A stretch of 64,000 nt of DNA from Kitasatospora sp. NBC_00240 (GCF_026342405.1 NZ_JAPEMU010000001.1:248001-312000), one strand, 5' to 3'; counted from the stretch's first letter, positions 45,844 through 54,662 are shown. Translations and numbers: made by a program. The notes: a model not told the origin generated them from the sequence alone.

Positions 45844-45859
45844 CGATTGAATACAATCG
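45844..45859. promoter_or_regulatory. Palindromic operator between gntR and the SBF-like gene
   Basis: CGATTG (45844-45849) and CAATCG (45854-45859) flank AATA, a perfect 6-bp inverted repeat 10 bp upstream of the regulator start and in one of the few AT-rich spots nearby. Consistent with an FCD-type GntR operator. Confidence 0.65.
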
Positions 45860-45972
45860 TCGTCAGGACGACGAAGACACCGACGCCGCGAACGTACTAC
45901 AGCCCGGCCCCAGGCCGGGACCGCCCCCTGCGGCGGCGGCACCGGACAGCACGGACAGAAAGGCGGCGCCGG

Positions 45973-47037
45973 GTGAAGCACCTCACCGCACCCCTGAGCA
46001 GGACCGCCGCCCGATTCGGCATCGACCCCTACATCCTGGCCCTGCTGGCCACCGTGGGTCTCGCCCTGCTGCTGCCCGCCCGCGGCGCGGTGGCCGGCGG
46101 CCTCGGGCACGTGATGACGGCGGCCATCGCCGTCCTGTTCTTCCTCTACGGCGCCCGGCTCTCGACCCGCGCGGCCCTCGACGGCGCCCGGCACTGGCGG
46201 CTGCACCTGACCATCCTGCTGGCCACCTTCGCGCTGTTCCCGCTGCTCGGCCTGGCGGCCGAGGCACTGGCCGGGCCGGTGCTCTCTCCCGAACTGGCCA
46301 AGGGGCTGCTGTTCCTCTGCCTGCTGCCCTCCACCGTGCAGTCCTCGATCGCCTTCACCTCGCTCGCGGGCGGCAGCGTCGCCGGGGCCGTGTGCGCCGC
46401 CTCGTTCTCCAGCCTGTTCGGCATCCTGCTGACCCCGTTGCTCGCCTCGCTGCTGCTCGGTGGCGGCGGCGCCGCACGGGTCGACGCCGGATCGGTACTC
46501 ACCCTGGTGCTGCAACTGCTGGTGCCGTTCCTGCTCGGTCAGCTCTCCCGGCGCTGGACGGCCGGCTGGATCGCCACCCACAAGCCGGCCCTGACCCTGG
46601 TCGACCGCGGGTCGATCCTGCTGGTCGTCTACACCGCCTTCAGCGAGGGCGTGGTCGCGGGCGTCTGGCACACGGTCTCCGCACTGCAGCTGCTGATCCT
46701 GGCCGGGTTCTGCGTCCTGATCCTCGCGGCGGCGCTCACCCTCACCCAGCAGGCCGGGCGGCGACTGGGGTTCGTCCGCGCGGACCGGGTCGCGATCGTC
46801 TTCTGCGGCTCCAAGAAGAGCCTGGCCGCCGGACTGCCGATGGCGGCGGTCCTGTTCGCCGCGAAGGATGTCGCCCTCATGGTGCTGCCGCTGATGCTCT
46901 TCCACCAGATCCAGCTGATGACCTGCACCGTCCTGGCCCGCCGCTGGGCCGCCGAAGCCCCGGCCGCGTCCGACCCGACCGAACGGGCCACTCCCCCGGC
47001 GCCCTCCGCGCCCCGGTTGCCGCACCGGGTCGGGTAG
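45973..47037 (+). CDS. SBF-like (bile acid:sodium symporter family) transporter
   Basis: A 354-residue membrane protein with about nine to ten hydrophobic segments, of the SBF_like/YfeH branch. Signatures: LPSTVQSSIAFTSLAGG, FCGSKKSLAAGLPMA and LPLMLFHQIQLM. GTG start. The substrate is unknown; YfeH/SBF_like homologues are proposed organic-anion carriers. Divergent from a GntR regulator that probably controls it. Confidence 0.9.
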   Translation: MKHLTAPLSRTAARFGIDPYILALLATVGLALLLPARGAVAGGLGHVMTAAIAVLFFLYGARLSTRAALDGARHWRLHLTILLATFALFPLLGLAAEALAGPVLSPELAKGLLFLCLLPSTVQSSIAFTSLAGGSVAGAVCAASFSSLFGILLTPLLASLLLGGGGAARVDAGSVLTLVLQLLVPFLLGQLSRRWTAGWIATHKPALTLVDRGSILLVVYTAFSEGVVAGVWHTVSALQLLILAGFCVLILAAALTLTQQAGRRLGFVRADRVAIVFCGSKKSLAAGLPMAAVLFAAKDVALMVLPLMLFHQIQLMTCTVLARRWAAEAPAASDPTERATPPAPSAPRLPHRVG

Positions 47038-47188
47038 CGGCGGGAGCTGCCCTCGGCGGTCGGCGGGCGGGCCACCGCCGGGCTCGACCCCGCCGGGCTC
47101 CCGGGCTCGGAGCCCTCGCCGCCGGGCCCGCCGAGGGCCGTTCCAGGGGGCGGGAGGCCCGGCCTCCGGTGACCGCGCCGGGGCGGCC

Positions 47189-47758
47189 TCAGCGAGCCGG
47201 GCCCCCGGCCCGGGCGGCCAGCGCGGCGGTGAGGCGGAGCTTGGACTCCGGCCACTCGGCGGCGGTGATGCTGAAGAGCACCGAGTCCCGGACGAAGCCG
47301 TCCCGCATCACCATGTGGCTGCGCAGCACGCCCTCCTGGGTCGCGCCGAGCCGGGCGATGGCCGCCCGCGAGGCGCTGTTGCGGAAATCCGTGAGGAACT
47401 CGACGCGGTTCAGGCCGAGTTCCTCGAAGACGTGGGTCAGCATCAGCAGCTTGGCCTCGGTGTTCACCGCTGTCCGCTGCCAGGACCGGCCGAGGAAGGT
47501 GAAGCCGATCTCCAACCGGCGGAACGGCAGGTTGACGGCCATCAGGCGGGTCGATCCGGCCACCTTCCCCGTCACGGAGTCGACAGTGGCGAAGGCCAGT
47601 TGCTCCCCGGCGCGGTGCGCGGCGAGCGCCTGGTCGATGAACGCGCCGACGTCGTCCGGGTGCGGGACGAAGGTGACCGCGAGGTTCCACAGCTCCCCGT
47701 CGCGGACGGCCTCGCACAGGCCGTCGTGATGCCCGTGGCCGAGCGGTTCGAGCCGCAC
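47189..47758 (-). CDS. GNAT-family N-acetyltransferase
   Basis: A 189-residue RimJ/RimL-type acetyltransferase: VNLPFRRLEIGFTFLGRSWQ and the C-terminal NSASRAAIARLGATQEG. The GTG at RLEPLGHG is the only start codon in the open frame, but homologues usually begin about a dozen residues earlier; the upstream frame still reads VVLTGRHVRLEPL. A nearby ATG at 47915 is in another frame, in a stretch of repeated gcgggcgggg, so the true N-terminus may have been lost by slippage. Substrate unknown. Confidence 0.8.
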   Translation of the reverse strand: MRLEPLGHGHHDGLCEAVRDGELWNLAVTFVPHPDDVGAFIDQALAAHRAGEQLAFATVDSVTGKVAGSTRLMAVNLPFRRLEIGFTFLGRSWQRTAVNTEAKLLMLTHVFEELGLNRVEFLTDFRNSASRAAIARLGATQEGVLRSHMVMRDGFVRDSVLFSITAAEWPESKLRLTAALAARAGGPAR

Positions 47759-48025
47759 GTGCCGACCGGTGAGGACGACCGGGCGCAGCCTGCCCTCGGG
47801 GTCGACCGCCGAGGGGCCGACCGCCGAGCCGGCGGCGGGCGGGGTGGCGATGGCGGCCGAGGCGTCAGCGGGCGGGGCGTCTGCGGGCGGGGGGCTCCCC
47901 GTCGATGGTGACCATGAGGATCACCCTAGTGACGGTGCCAAGCGGATTTCCGGCGCTGTGAGGGTCGGTGCGCCGCAGACTCAGATGCTTGCGGTCGGAC
48001 CTCGGCGCCCGGAGGCCGGACGGTG

Positions 48026-48196
48026 TCAGCGGTCGGCCGAGCGCTGCCGACCCAGAGCCGTCCGCTCGCGCCGGACCGGCCCGGCCTGCTCGACCCGGCG
48101 GGCGTGCCGGCCCCCGTACTCCCAGCGGCGCACGTCCGCGATGAGCGCCGCCAGCGCCTCGGCGTCCTCGGTCTCTCGGGGCTTGCGGCCGAACAT
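48026..48196 (-). CDS. 56-aa small hypothetical protein
   Basis: A 56-codon ORF beginning MFGRKPRETEDAEALAALI and ending RQRSADR. Third positions are almost all G or C, as in real genes here, and the sequence is Arg/Glu-rich and helical. The ribosome site (GGACGG) is weak. No homologue can be named from memory. It stands alone between the GNAT gene and the beta-helix gene. Confidence 0.5.
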   Translation of the reverse strand: MFGRKPRETEDAEALAALIADVRRWEYGGRHARRVEQAGPVRRERTALGRQRSADR

Positions 48197-48337
48197 GGGG
48201 AACCGTCCGTCTCTGGGCGAGGCTCTTCGCCCGGTCGTGCGAGTGGACTTATGAGTGTTCCCCCGTCACGCCGGTCCGCCACGTCCCACGGGCGCGTGTC
48301 ATGTCACGAGGAGGTAACGGTACGCATGCGGTGAGTC

Positions 48338-48363
48338 GGCGGCCGGGCGCGGGCCCGGCCGCC
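48338..48363 (-). terminator. Hairpin after the beta-helix gene
   Basis: Arms ggcggccggg (48338-48347) and cccggccgcc (48354-48363) with a 6-nt loop, 18 nt past the beta-helix gene stop. Confidence 0.7.
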
Positions 48364-48380
48364 AACCGACGGACCGCCGC

Positions 48381-49946
48381 TCAGCCGACCGGGATGCCCG
48401 GGTTCACCAGGCCGTCGCCGCCCGTGACGGTGTTGTCGGCGGCGACCGTCACCGGGCACCCGACGGGGTCGTAGTTGGTCACGCCGAACGCGTACCGGCC
48501 GCTGGTGCCGTTGCCGGGGCCCAGGTCGGAGGTGTTGTGCCGGAAGACCGTCCCGCAGCCCCAGCCGGGCTGCTGGGTGTGCGTCTGGTAGCCGTCCTTC
48601 AGGGTGCCGACGCCCTTGTTGTTCTCGATGACGTAGGTGTTGCCCTTCACGTCGACCCAGGAGTCGTCGAAGTTCTTGTCGGTGAGGCCGTCGCCGTAGA
48701 AGGTGTTGCCCGAGACCAGCCCGCCGGTGGTCCCCTCCTTCAGGTCGATGTTCTCGCCGCCGACCCGCGGGCCGATGACGTTGCCGAGGATCTGCACGTA
48801 GTCGCTGCGGTCGGACAGGGTGTTCGCGGTGCCGACGTAGACGCCCTCGCCCTTGCCGTCCCCGAGCGTGCCGGTGTCGCGGACGGTGGAGTTCTTCAGC
48901 ACGCCGTAGCGGCTGGAGTTGCGGAAGTGCACGCCCTCCATGGTCAGGTTGCGCACCGTGACCGAGTCGATCACCACATGGTCGGCGGCGTCGACCACGA
49001 TGCCCTTCTGGGCCCCCGTCACCGTGATGCCCCGGACGGTCCAGTACCCGGCGCCGTCCAGGTGCAGGCCGTAGCCGCCGCCGGTCGTGGTGGTGAGCAC
49101 GGCGTTCGCGGAGCCGGTCAGGGTGATGCGCTGATCGGCGGTACCGGGCCGGGTGGTCGAGAAGTTGCCGAGGTAGGTGCCGTCGGCCAGTTCGAAGGTC
49201 TGGCCGGGCACCGCCGCCGCCAAGGCCGCCTTCAGCTCCTTGGCCGTGGTGACCCGCACAACTCCGTTGCCGGACGTCGCGGTTGCCGAGGCGGTCGGGG
49301 TGGGACCACCGGTCTGCGTGGCGGTGGGCGTAGGTGAGGCGGTCGGGGTGGGCGTGGGCGAGGCGGTCGGGGTGGCGGTGGGCGTGGACGAGGGGGACGT
49401 GGTGGCCGGGGGGGTGCCCGCGCCCCCGGTGAGGGAGATGTCGTCCACCGTGATCGCGCCGGCGCCGTACCAACCGCTCACCGTGACCGTGACCTGCGTG
49501 GTCTGCGGGCCCGCCGTGAACGTGGTGCTGAGCGGCGTCCACGCCGTTCCGGCGGTCCAGTTGGAGGCACTCACCCCGGTGCCCGTGACGCCCAGCTGGA
49601 CGTAGGAACCCTTCACCCAGGCGCCGAGCAGGTAGCCGACTCCCGGCTGGACGGCGACGGTCTGGGTGCAGGGCGCGAGGTCCTGGGCGCCGGGCGTCGA
49701 GGCCAGGGCGTAGCCGCCCGAGTGCGGGGCGGTGCTCGTCGGCTGCGAAGTCCCGGCGCAGGTCCAGCCGTCGAGACTGCCCGACTCGAAGCCTCCGTTG
49801 ACGATCAGCTCCGGCGAGGCCGCGCCGGCGAAGGTGGCGGGCAGGGCGAAGGCCGCACCCGCGAGGCCGAGCGCGGTGGCGACGGCGGCCGCGGCGGTAC
49901 GGCGCCGGCCGGCGCGTCTCGGGGCGCACTTCGGGGCGTGCGTCAT
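48381..49946 (-). CDS. Secreted right-handed beta-helix protein with CBM-like domain
   Basis: A 521-residue secreted protein. A signal peptide covers about residues 1-42, with basic start and hydrophobic core ending TFAGAAS. A carbohydrate-binding-like jelly-roll domain (LIVNGGFESGSLDGW to VDDISLTGG) comes next, then a Thr/Pro/Ser linker of TPTASP repeats (about 190-240), and a parallel beta-helix (about 245-521) with many short turns (NSSRYGVLKNSTV, GNTFYGDGL). Pectate-lyase-like fold; no lyase residues were verified, so the substrate is open. ATG after GGAGCCC. Followed by a hairpin. Confidence 0.88.
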   Translation of the reverse strand: MTHAPKCAPRRAGRRRTAAAAVATALGLAGAAFALPATFAGAASPELIVNGGFESGSLDGWTCAGTSQPTSTAPHSGGYALASTPGAQDLAPCTQTVAVQPGVGYLLGAWVKGSYVQLGVTGTGVSASNWTAGTAWTPLSTTFTAGPQTTQVTVTVSGWYGAGAITVDDISLTGGAGTPPATTSPSSTPTATPTASPTPTPTASPTPTATQTGGPTPTASATATSGNGVVRVTTAKELKAALAAAVPGQTFELADGTYLGNFSTTRPGTADQRITLTGSANAVLTTTTGGGYGLHLDGAGYWTVRGITVTGAQKGIVVDAADHVVIDSVTVRNLTMEGVHFRNSSRYGVLKNSTVRDTGTLGDGKGEGVYVGTANTLSDRSDYVQILGNVIGPRVGGENIDLKEGTTGGLVSGNTFYGDGLTDKNFDDSWVDVKGNTYVIENNKGVGTLKDGYQTHTQQPGWGCGTVFRHNTSDLGPGNGTSGRYAFGVTNYDPVGCPVTVAADNTVTGGDGLVNPGIPVG

Positions 49947-50076
49947 GGCGGGCTCCACAGGCGGACATGTTCGCGACGGGACGCAGAACTGATGACCACA
50001 CAATGTGGACTAGACCAACTCCGACGTCAAGGGAGCGCCCTCGCAGCGGTGTTCCCCCGAGGCCCGAAATTGCACG

Positions 50077-50115
50077 GCGGCTCCGGACCGGCAGGACACA
50101 CCGGTCCGGAGCCGC
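50077..50115 (-). terminator. 15-bp hairpin after the GH16-like gene
   Basis: Arm gcggctccggaccgg (50077-50091) pairs perfectly with 50101-50115 across a 9-nt loop, 14 nt past the GH16-like stop. Confidence 0.85.
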
Positions 50116-50128
50116 AACCGCCCTGCGG

Positions 50129-50965
50129 TCAGCGCTCGACGGTCAGCGAATGGCACACCCAGGAGAGCCGGGTACCCACCGGACCGGACGGGCGCGGATG
50201 GTAAGTACCGTCACTCACCGACATGTTGACGATGAGATAGGCATGCCATCCGACCCCCACCCCGCGCCCGTCGGCGTACACCCGCCGCCCGTTGACGTAC
50301 CAGTCCACGGACCTCGCCCCCAGGGTCACCCGGAGGTCGATCGTCCCGCCGGGCGCGACCGCGCCGGACTGGTCGCGCCAGTACAGGTAGCTGCCGCTGC
50401 TCATGTGGTTGGAGAGTTCGAGCAGGTTGGGATTGTCCGGGTGGTACTCGAAGACGTCGACCTCGTTACGGCCGTCCCGCCAGGTCCAGATCGCGGGCCA
50501 GGCCCCGGCACCGGTGGGCAGGGTCACCCGGGCCCGCAGGACGTCCCCGGCCCGGACCTGGAAGCCGTCCGGGCTGCCCTCGGTGGTGAGCAGGTTGCAG
50601 TTCCACAGACCGTCACCCGACCGGGCGACCGCGGAGAACACCCCGCCCGGGCAGTACTGGCGGACCAGGTAGTCGAGTTTGTGGTCGCCCCGGTTGGTCG
50701 GCCCCATGTTCGGATAGGCGCTGCTGCGCCCGGCGACCCACTGCCGGGTCGAGGTGAAGTCGGCGGTGAAGACCGTCCCGACGAGGGCCGATACGGGGGC
50801 GGCACCGGCGACCCCGGCTTCCGGCGGTACGCCGGGGGACGACGCCGCGGGCGGTTGCGCGGGCTGCGGGGCCGGCGCGGGCTGAGGCGCCTGGGCCGGG
50901 ACGCCGGCCGCCGTGGAGCCTTCGCCCCACCCGAACCACGAACGGATGTCGGACCATATTCCCAT
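50129..50965 (-). CDS. GH16-like jelly-roll protein without a signal peptide
   Basis: A 278-residue protein. An N-terminal amphipathic segment (MGIWSDIRSWFGWGEG) and a long Ala/Pro/Gln linker (about 18-60) precede a concanavalin-type beta-sandwich. The catalytic signature ExDxxE of GH16 is present as NEVDVFEYH (about residue 176), with AIWTWRDG before it. No Sec or Tat signal is visible although GH16 enzymes are normally exported. ATG after GGAAGGAG. It may be retained, exported unconventionally, or a carbohydrate-active relic; function uncertain. Confidence 0.78.
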   Translation of the reverse strand: MGIWSDIRSWFGWGEGSTAAGVPAQAPQPAPAPQPAQPPAASSPGVPPEAGVAGAAPVSALVGTVFTADFTSTRQWVAGRSSAYPNMGPTNRGDHKLDYLVRQYCPGGVFSAVARSGDGLWNCNLLTTEGSPDGFQVRAGDVLRARVTLPTGAGAWPAIWTWRDGRNEVDVFEYHPDNPNLLELSNHMSSGSYLYWRDQSGAVAPGGTIDLRVTLGARSVDWYVNGRRVYADGRGVGVGWHAYLIVNMSVSDGTYHPRPSGPVGTRLSWVCHSLTVER

Positions 50966-51694
50966 GTCCGCTCCTTCCGAGAGCAGTTGTGCATGTGCTG
51001 CGGTGCGTGAACCGATGCGCCCGAGCCGGTGTCGGCCCGCGCGGACGGGCGGGAGGTCTGGCGGACGGGCGGGAGGTCTGGCCGCACCCGAGCCGGTGCG
51101 TCCGGCGGCGGACGCGGCGACCGGGCCCGACCGTAGGGGGAGGTGGTGTGCGACGACGCCGTCCGCCCGCGTCGCCCGGGTGTCCCGCAAGCTCCGGCTC
51201 CGGGCTGTGGTCCGGCTCCGGAGCCGGAATCCGTCACTCCGGGTTAGTTGCCCATCGTGTTCGTCCACAACCGAACGTGCCCCTGACAGCCGATAGCAGG
51301 CCAGGGGGCGCACACCAGCGCACACGCCGGAGCCGCCGGAGTCCGCGACCGCCCTCGACCGTCCGGCCCGTTCCCGCCGGTCGCCACCGCACCGCCGCTG
51401 TACCTGCTGCGGCGGCGTCCACCTGTGGCGATCGCGCGCCGGGCCCAAACGCTGCGGAATCGTTGCGACTTGGCTCCGCACGCGGCCGGGGGCAGGCTGG
51501 AAACCGGTCGGGAGCCGGTGCCCGGCGGCTCCGGGAGACAGCGCCCCGGGGCCGTCGGTCGACGCCCGGCCGCACCCGTCGCCACCGCCCGCCCCGCAGC
51601 ACGTGTCGGCCCGACCCGTCCGAACGCCGTCCGCGCCGGCCCGGCCCGGTGCCCGCACGACCCCGAACAGAACGCCCCACCCACGGGAAGGACG
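50966..51694. other. Long intergenic region upstream of the GH16-like gene and SDR
   Basis: 729 bp between divergent genes. It holds promoters for both, a perfect 20-bp direct duplication (51041-51080) and no convincing gene. The stretch around 51240-51300 is less GC-rich and may contain promoter elements. Confidence 0.6.
51041..51080. repeat. Perfect 20-bp tandem duplication
   Basis: gcggacgggcgggaggtctg occurs twice in tandem, at 51041-51060 and 51061-51080, with no mismatch, in the intergenic region upstream of the GH16-like gene. Confidence 0.9.
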
Positions 51695-51709
51695 ATGAGT
51701 CCGGCATGA
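51695..51709 (+). other. Four-codon leader ORF overlapping the SDR start
   Basis: ATG-AGT-CCG-GCA-TGA begins 5 nt after GGAAGG, a far better ribosome site than the SDR ATG has. Its TGA overlaps the SDR ATG as ATGA. This could be a translational-coupling leader, or the true start could lie in another frame; it is not a functional peptide gene in itself. Confidence 0.45.
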
Positions 51710-52554
51710 ACGAGACGGACGGCCTGCGCGGCGCGCGGCCGGCGGAGCCCACGAGGGGCCCGGAGCCTTGGAACTGGCGAATTCTGGTGGTCGGGGCGAC
51801 CGGGGTGATCGGAGGCGCCGTGGCGGCCGCGGTGCGGGCCGCCGGGGCCGAGGTGGCCGTCGCCGGGCGCGACCCGGCCCGGCTGGCGGCGGTCTCCACC
51901 CGGCTCGACGGCTGCCCGGCCTTCTCCTTCGACGCCTACGACCTGGCGGGCTGCGGCCTGCTCGGCGCACGCGCCGCCACCGCCCTCGGCGGACTCGACG
52001 CAGTGGTGACGGCCTTCGGGACGGTCGCCTTCGGCCGGGCCGAGGATTCCTCCGACGCCCTGGACGAGCACCTGTTCACCGTGAACGCGCTGGCCCCGAT
52101 CGCGGTGCTGCGCGGGGCCCTCGGGCAGATCGGCCCCGGCGGCGCGCTGGCGGCCGTCACCGGGGTGGTCGCGTCCAGGCCCGCGCCCGGCATGGCCGGC
52201 TACAGCGCGTCGAAGGCGGCCCTCGGCGCCTGGCTGGACGCCGTCCGCCTGGAGCAGCGCAGAAACCGGGTCACCGTACTCGATGCCCGGTTTCCCCATC
52301 TCGACACCGGCTTCGCCGACCGGGCGGTGGCCGGGCGACCGCCGCGGCTGCCACCCGGTGGTGATCTGGAGGCCTGCGTCGCGGCCCTGGTGGAGGGCCT
52401 GGTCGGCGCCGCCGCCCGGCGGGCCCGCGGGCAGACGGGGCAGCTCCGGACGGACGAGGATCCGGAGCATCGGGCCCGGACGGCTCGGGGACAGGGACAG
52501 GGACAGGGACAGGCAGCTGAGCGGCCCGTGGTCGGACTGCCCCGACACTCCTGA
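51706..52554 (+). CDS. Short-chain dehydrogenase/reductase
   Basis: A 282-residue SDR. The Rossmann entry reads VVGATGVIGGAVAAAVR (about residue 28) and the catalytic Tyr-x-x-x-Lys is YSASK (about 166). The usual NNAG motif is VTAFGTVAFGR. The C-terminus ends in a short Gly-Gln repeat encoded by gggaca units. ATG at the end of a four-codon leader. Substrate unknown; standalone gene. Confidence 0.85.
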   Translation: MNETDGLRGARPAEPTRGPEPWNWRILVVGATGVIGGAVAAAVRAAGAEVAVAGRDPARLAAVSTRLDGCPAFSFDAYDLAGCGLLGARAATALGGLDAVVTAFGTVAFGRAEDSSDALDEHLFTVNALAPIAVLRGALGQIGPGGALAAVTGVVASRPAPGMAGYSASKAALGAWLDAVRLEQRRNRVTVLDARFPHLDTGFADRAVAGRPPRLPPGGDLEACVAALVEGLVGAAARRARGQTGQLRTDEDPEHRARTARGQGQGQGQAAERPVVGLPRHS

Positions 52555-52596
52555 GACCGGACGACCGGCCGCCAGGGCGCCGCATGTCCCGGATCG

Positions 52597-52630
52597 CCGA
52601 CGGGCTCCCCACCGGCGGGGAGCCCGTCGG
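52597..52630. terminator. 14-bp hairpin between convergent SDR and DUF genes
   Basis: Arm ccgacgggctcccc (52597-52610) pairs perfectly with 52617-52630 across accggc. It lies between convergent stops. Confidence 0.82.
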
Positions 52631-52656
52631 CGGGGAGCCCGTGAGCGCACAATCGC

Positions 52657-53514
52657 TCAGGAGGCGAGCAGCCGGTCCAGCAGGGTGTGGTACTCCCGCA
52701 TCGCGAGCCGGAGCTCCTCGGTCGGGATTCCGCTGTCCTCCGTCTGTTCGCCCGCGCCGCGCAACCGGCGCCGGTTCTCACCCACCGATTCGGCGAGCAG
52801 GTCGGCGGCCTTGCCCACCAGCGCGTCCGCCTGCTCGACGGCCGCCCTGGGGTCGTCGACGAATCCGGTCTGGACCGCCCGCCACTGGGCGGAGAGCCGC
52901 TGGACCTGCGCCGTCTCCAGCCAGGGACCGGGTGCACGGAGACCGTCCCGCCCTGCCTCGCCGGGACCGGCCCCGGGCGTCACCGGGCCGGCGGTCCCAG
53001 AGCGGCTGTCGAGGGCATCCGAGCCCGTCGGCTGGCGTGGAATCACCCGCTCGGCGGCAGGCTTGCGGAGGGCGGGAGCCGGCCCGGCACCGGTCCGATC
53101 GGCGACCTGGCGCTCGTCCGCCGGTGTGCCGTCGATCCGCGCCCCGGCCGCCCGGTCCTCGGCCGTCCGGGTCTCGGCCCTTCGTGCATCGACCGTTCCC
53201 GGCTCGACCGCTCGACGTTCGGCGGTTCGCTGTTCGGCGGTTCGCTGTTCGGCCGTACGCTGCACCGGCTTTCGCGGCTGGTCGGCAGGACGCTCCGGGT
53301 ACCTCCGTCCGTTCGCGGCGAGCGCCTCCGGCGCCCTGACGTCCGGTCCGTGCCCGTCCCGGCCGTGCCCGTCCGGGCCGTGGTCGTCCGGGCCGTGGTC
53401 GTCCGGGCCGTGGTCGTCCGACCAGCGGCCTTCCGAGCGGCGGTCCTCGCCGTCGGGTCGGGCGGTCCCGCCGCTCGTGTCCTCGTCGAAGCGTGAGCTG
53501 TTCTTCTCCGGCAT
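52657..53514 (-). CDS. Low-complexity protein with C-terminal FVDDP helical domain
   Basis: A 285-residue protein. The N-terminal two-thirds is disordered, with DDHGPDDHGPDDHGP and RTAEQRTAEQRTAE tracts encoded by 15-bp tandem repeats. The conserved-looking C-terminal helical domain (about 195-285) starts WLETAQVQRLSAQWRAVQ and contains FVDDPRAAVEQADALV and a C-terminal REYHTLLDRLL. The same motif occurs in the next gene. No catalytic motif. Unknown function. Confidence 0.78.
   Translation of the reverse strand: MPEKNSSRFDEDTSGGTARPDGEDRRSEGRWSDDHGPDDHGPDDHGPDGHGRDGHGPDVRAPEALAANGRRYPERPADQPRKPVQRTAEQRTAEQRTAERRAVEPGTVDARRAETRTAEDRAAGARIDGTPADERQVADRTGAGPAPALRKPAAERVIPRQPTGSDALDSRSGTAGPVTPGAGPGEAGRDGLRAPGPWLETAQVQRLSAQWRAVQTGFVDDPRAAVEQADALVGKAADLLAESVGENRRRLRGAGEQTEDSGIPTEELRLAMREYHTLLDRLLAS
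53371..53415. repeat. Three perfect 15-bp tandem units
   Basis: gtccgggccgtggtc is repeated exactly at 53371, 53386 and 53401, with degenerate copies back to 53341. It encodes the DDHGP repeats. A second 15-bp array (tgttcggcggttcgc) near 53215-53260 encodes the RTAEQ repeats. Confidence 0.88.
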
Positions 53515-53545
53515 GGGGCTCTCCTCCTCGGGTCTCGTCGTCAGG

Positions 53546-54142
53546 TCAGCCGGCGGACGGTGTCGGGCCGGCCGGGGCGGCGGCCACCCGGCCGGGCCGC
53601 ACGGGCCCGCTGCGGCGCACCGGATGCTCGGCGCGCAGCACGTCCAGGGTGAGGTCGCGCAGGGCGATCAGGGCGGTCCGGAGCTCTTCCGTCCCGGTCC
53701 GGGTCGCCTGGGCGCGCTCCAGCGTGGACCGCGCCGCCCGGTACTCGGGCACCAGCTCGCCGTGGTGGACGGAGACCGCGCCCAGGCGGCCCTGGTCGGG
53801 GTAGCCGACCTTGTCCAGTACGGCGGTCAGCAGCCGGTCCGCGTCCGCGGCGGCGGTGCCGGGGTCGTCCACGAAGAGTTCCTGGATCCGGGCAAGCTCC
53901 CGTTCGGTCCGCTCCCGCTCGGCGGCGTCCACCGGCTTGAGCTCCAATCCGCGCAACAGCTTGAGCCGGTCGGTGAGTTCCCGTTCGGCCGCGTGGACGT
54001 CGCCCCCGTGGCCGAGCACCGCGCGGCTGTACTCCGGTCCGAAGCGCTCGCGCAGCCGCCGGGTCTTCAGCCGTGGCGCGGCGAGGGCGCCGGCCGCCAC
54101 CACCGCGAGCAGACAGACAATCAGGATGACCAGCACGCTCAT
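53546..54142 (-). CDS. Membrane-anchored FVDDP-domain protein
   Basis: A 198-residue protein. A single N-terminal membrane helix (VLVILIVCLLAVVAAGALAA) is followed by a charged cytosolic coiled-coil-like region with RFGPEYSRAVLGHGGD and the motif ELFVDDPGTAAADADRLL, matching the FVDDP motif of the neighbouring protein. Helical C-terminus. The pair is probably one functional unit; function unknown. ATG after GGAGAGGAGC-like purines. Confidence 0.82.
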   Translation of the reverse strand: MSVLVILIVCLLAVVAAGALAAPRLKTRRLRERFGPEYSRAVLGHGGDVHAAERELTDRLKLLRGLELKPVDAAERERTERELARIQELFVDDPGTAAADADRLLTAVLDKVGYPDQGRLGAVSVHHGELVPEYRAARSTLERAQATRTGTEELRTALIALRDLTLDVLRAEHPVRRSGPVRPGRVAAAPAGPTPSAG

Positions 54143-54437
54143 CCCAGCTCCTCTCCCGATCCCGCCGGACTCGGCTCCGGCTGGAGTGCGCCTAACCCCG
54201 CGGGCCGTTCCCAAACCCGGCCGCCGCACCGCCCCGGCGGGTCGGCGCCCACCCACCGCGCCCGCACCGCATCACCCCGGCCGCACCCCGGCTCCCCCGT
54301 CGAAGGGCCGCGCGCGGAGGACCCGTGCCGAGAAGTGCCCACAGCGGTCGGGCAGAACGGACGTATGTCCCCCACCGGGCGGGGTAGGCGCTGCGCCGAC
54401 ACGTTCGTGACGGTTTGCGATCCAAGAGGTGGTTCCC

Positions 54438-54662
54438 ATGGGTATAGGCGGCTGCGTCCTCATCTTCGCGGCGGGCGCGATCCTGACCTTCGGCGTGGAC
54501 TGGCATCTGTCGGGGGTGAACCTGCACGTGGTCGGCCTGGTGCTGATGGCGGCGGGCCTGCTGGGCCTGTGCTGCTACGTGAGCGTCCTGCGGCGCCGGC
54601 GCTTCGCGGGCGGGCGCGCCACGACGGTCATCGAGGACGGTGGGCGCTACGACGCGCCGTGA
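54438..54662 (+). CDS. DUF6458-type small membrane protein
   Basis: A 74-residue protein with two hydrophobic segments and the DUF6458-like pattern MGIGGCVLIFAAGAILTFGV then DWHLSGVNLHVVGLVLM. ATG after AAGAGG. A common actinobacterial envelope miniprotein of unknown function. Confidence 0.85.
   Translation: MGIGGCVLIFAAGAILTFGVDWHLSGVNLHVVGLVLMAAGLLGLCCYVSVLRRRRFAGGRATTVIEDGGRYDAP

Noticed and set aside
47089-47160. Terminator after the SBF-like gene
   Set aside because: Several short GC repeats but no single convincing stem-loop; left unannotated.
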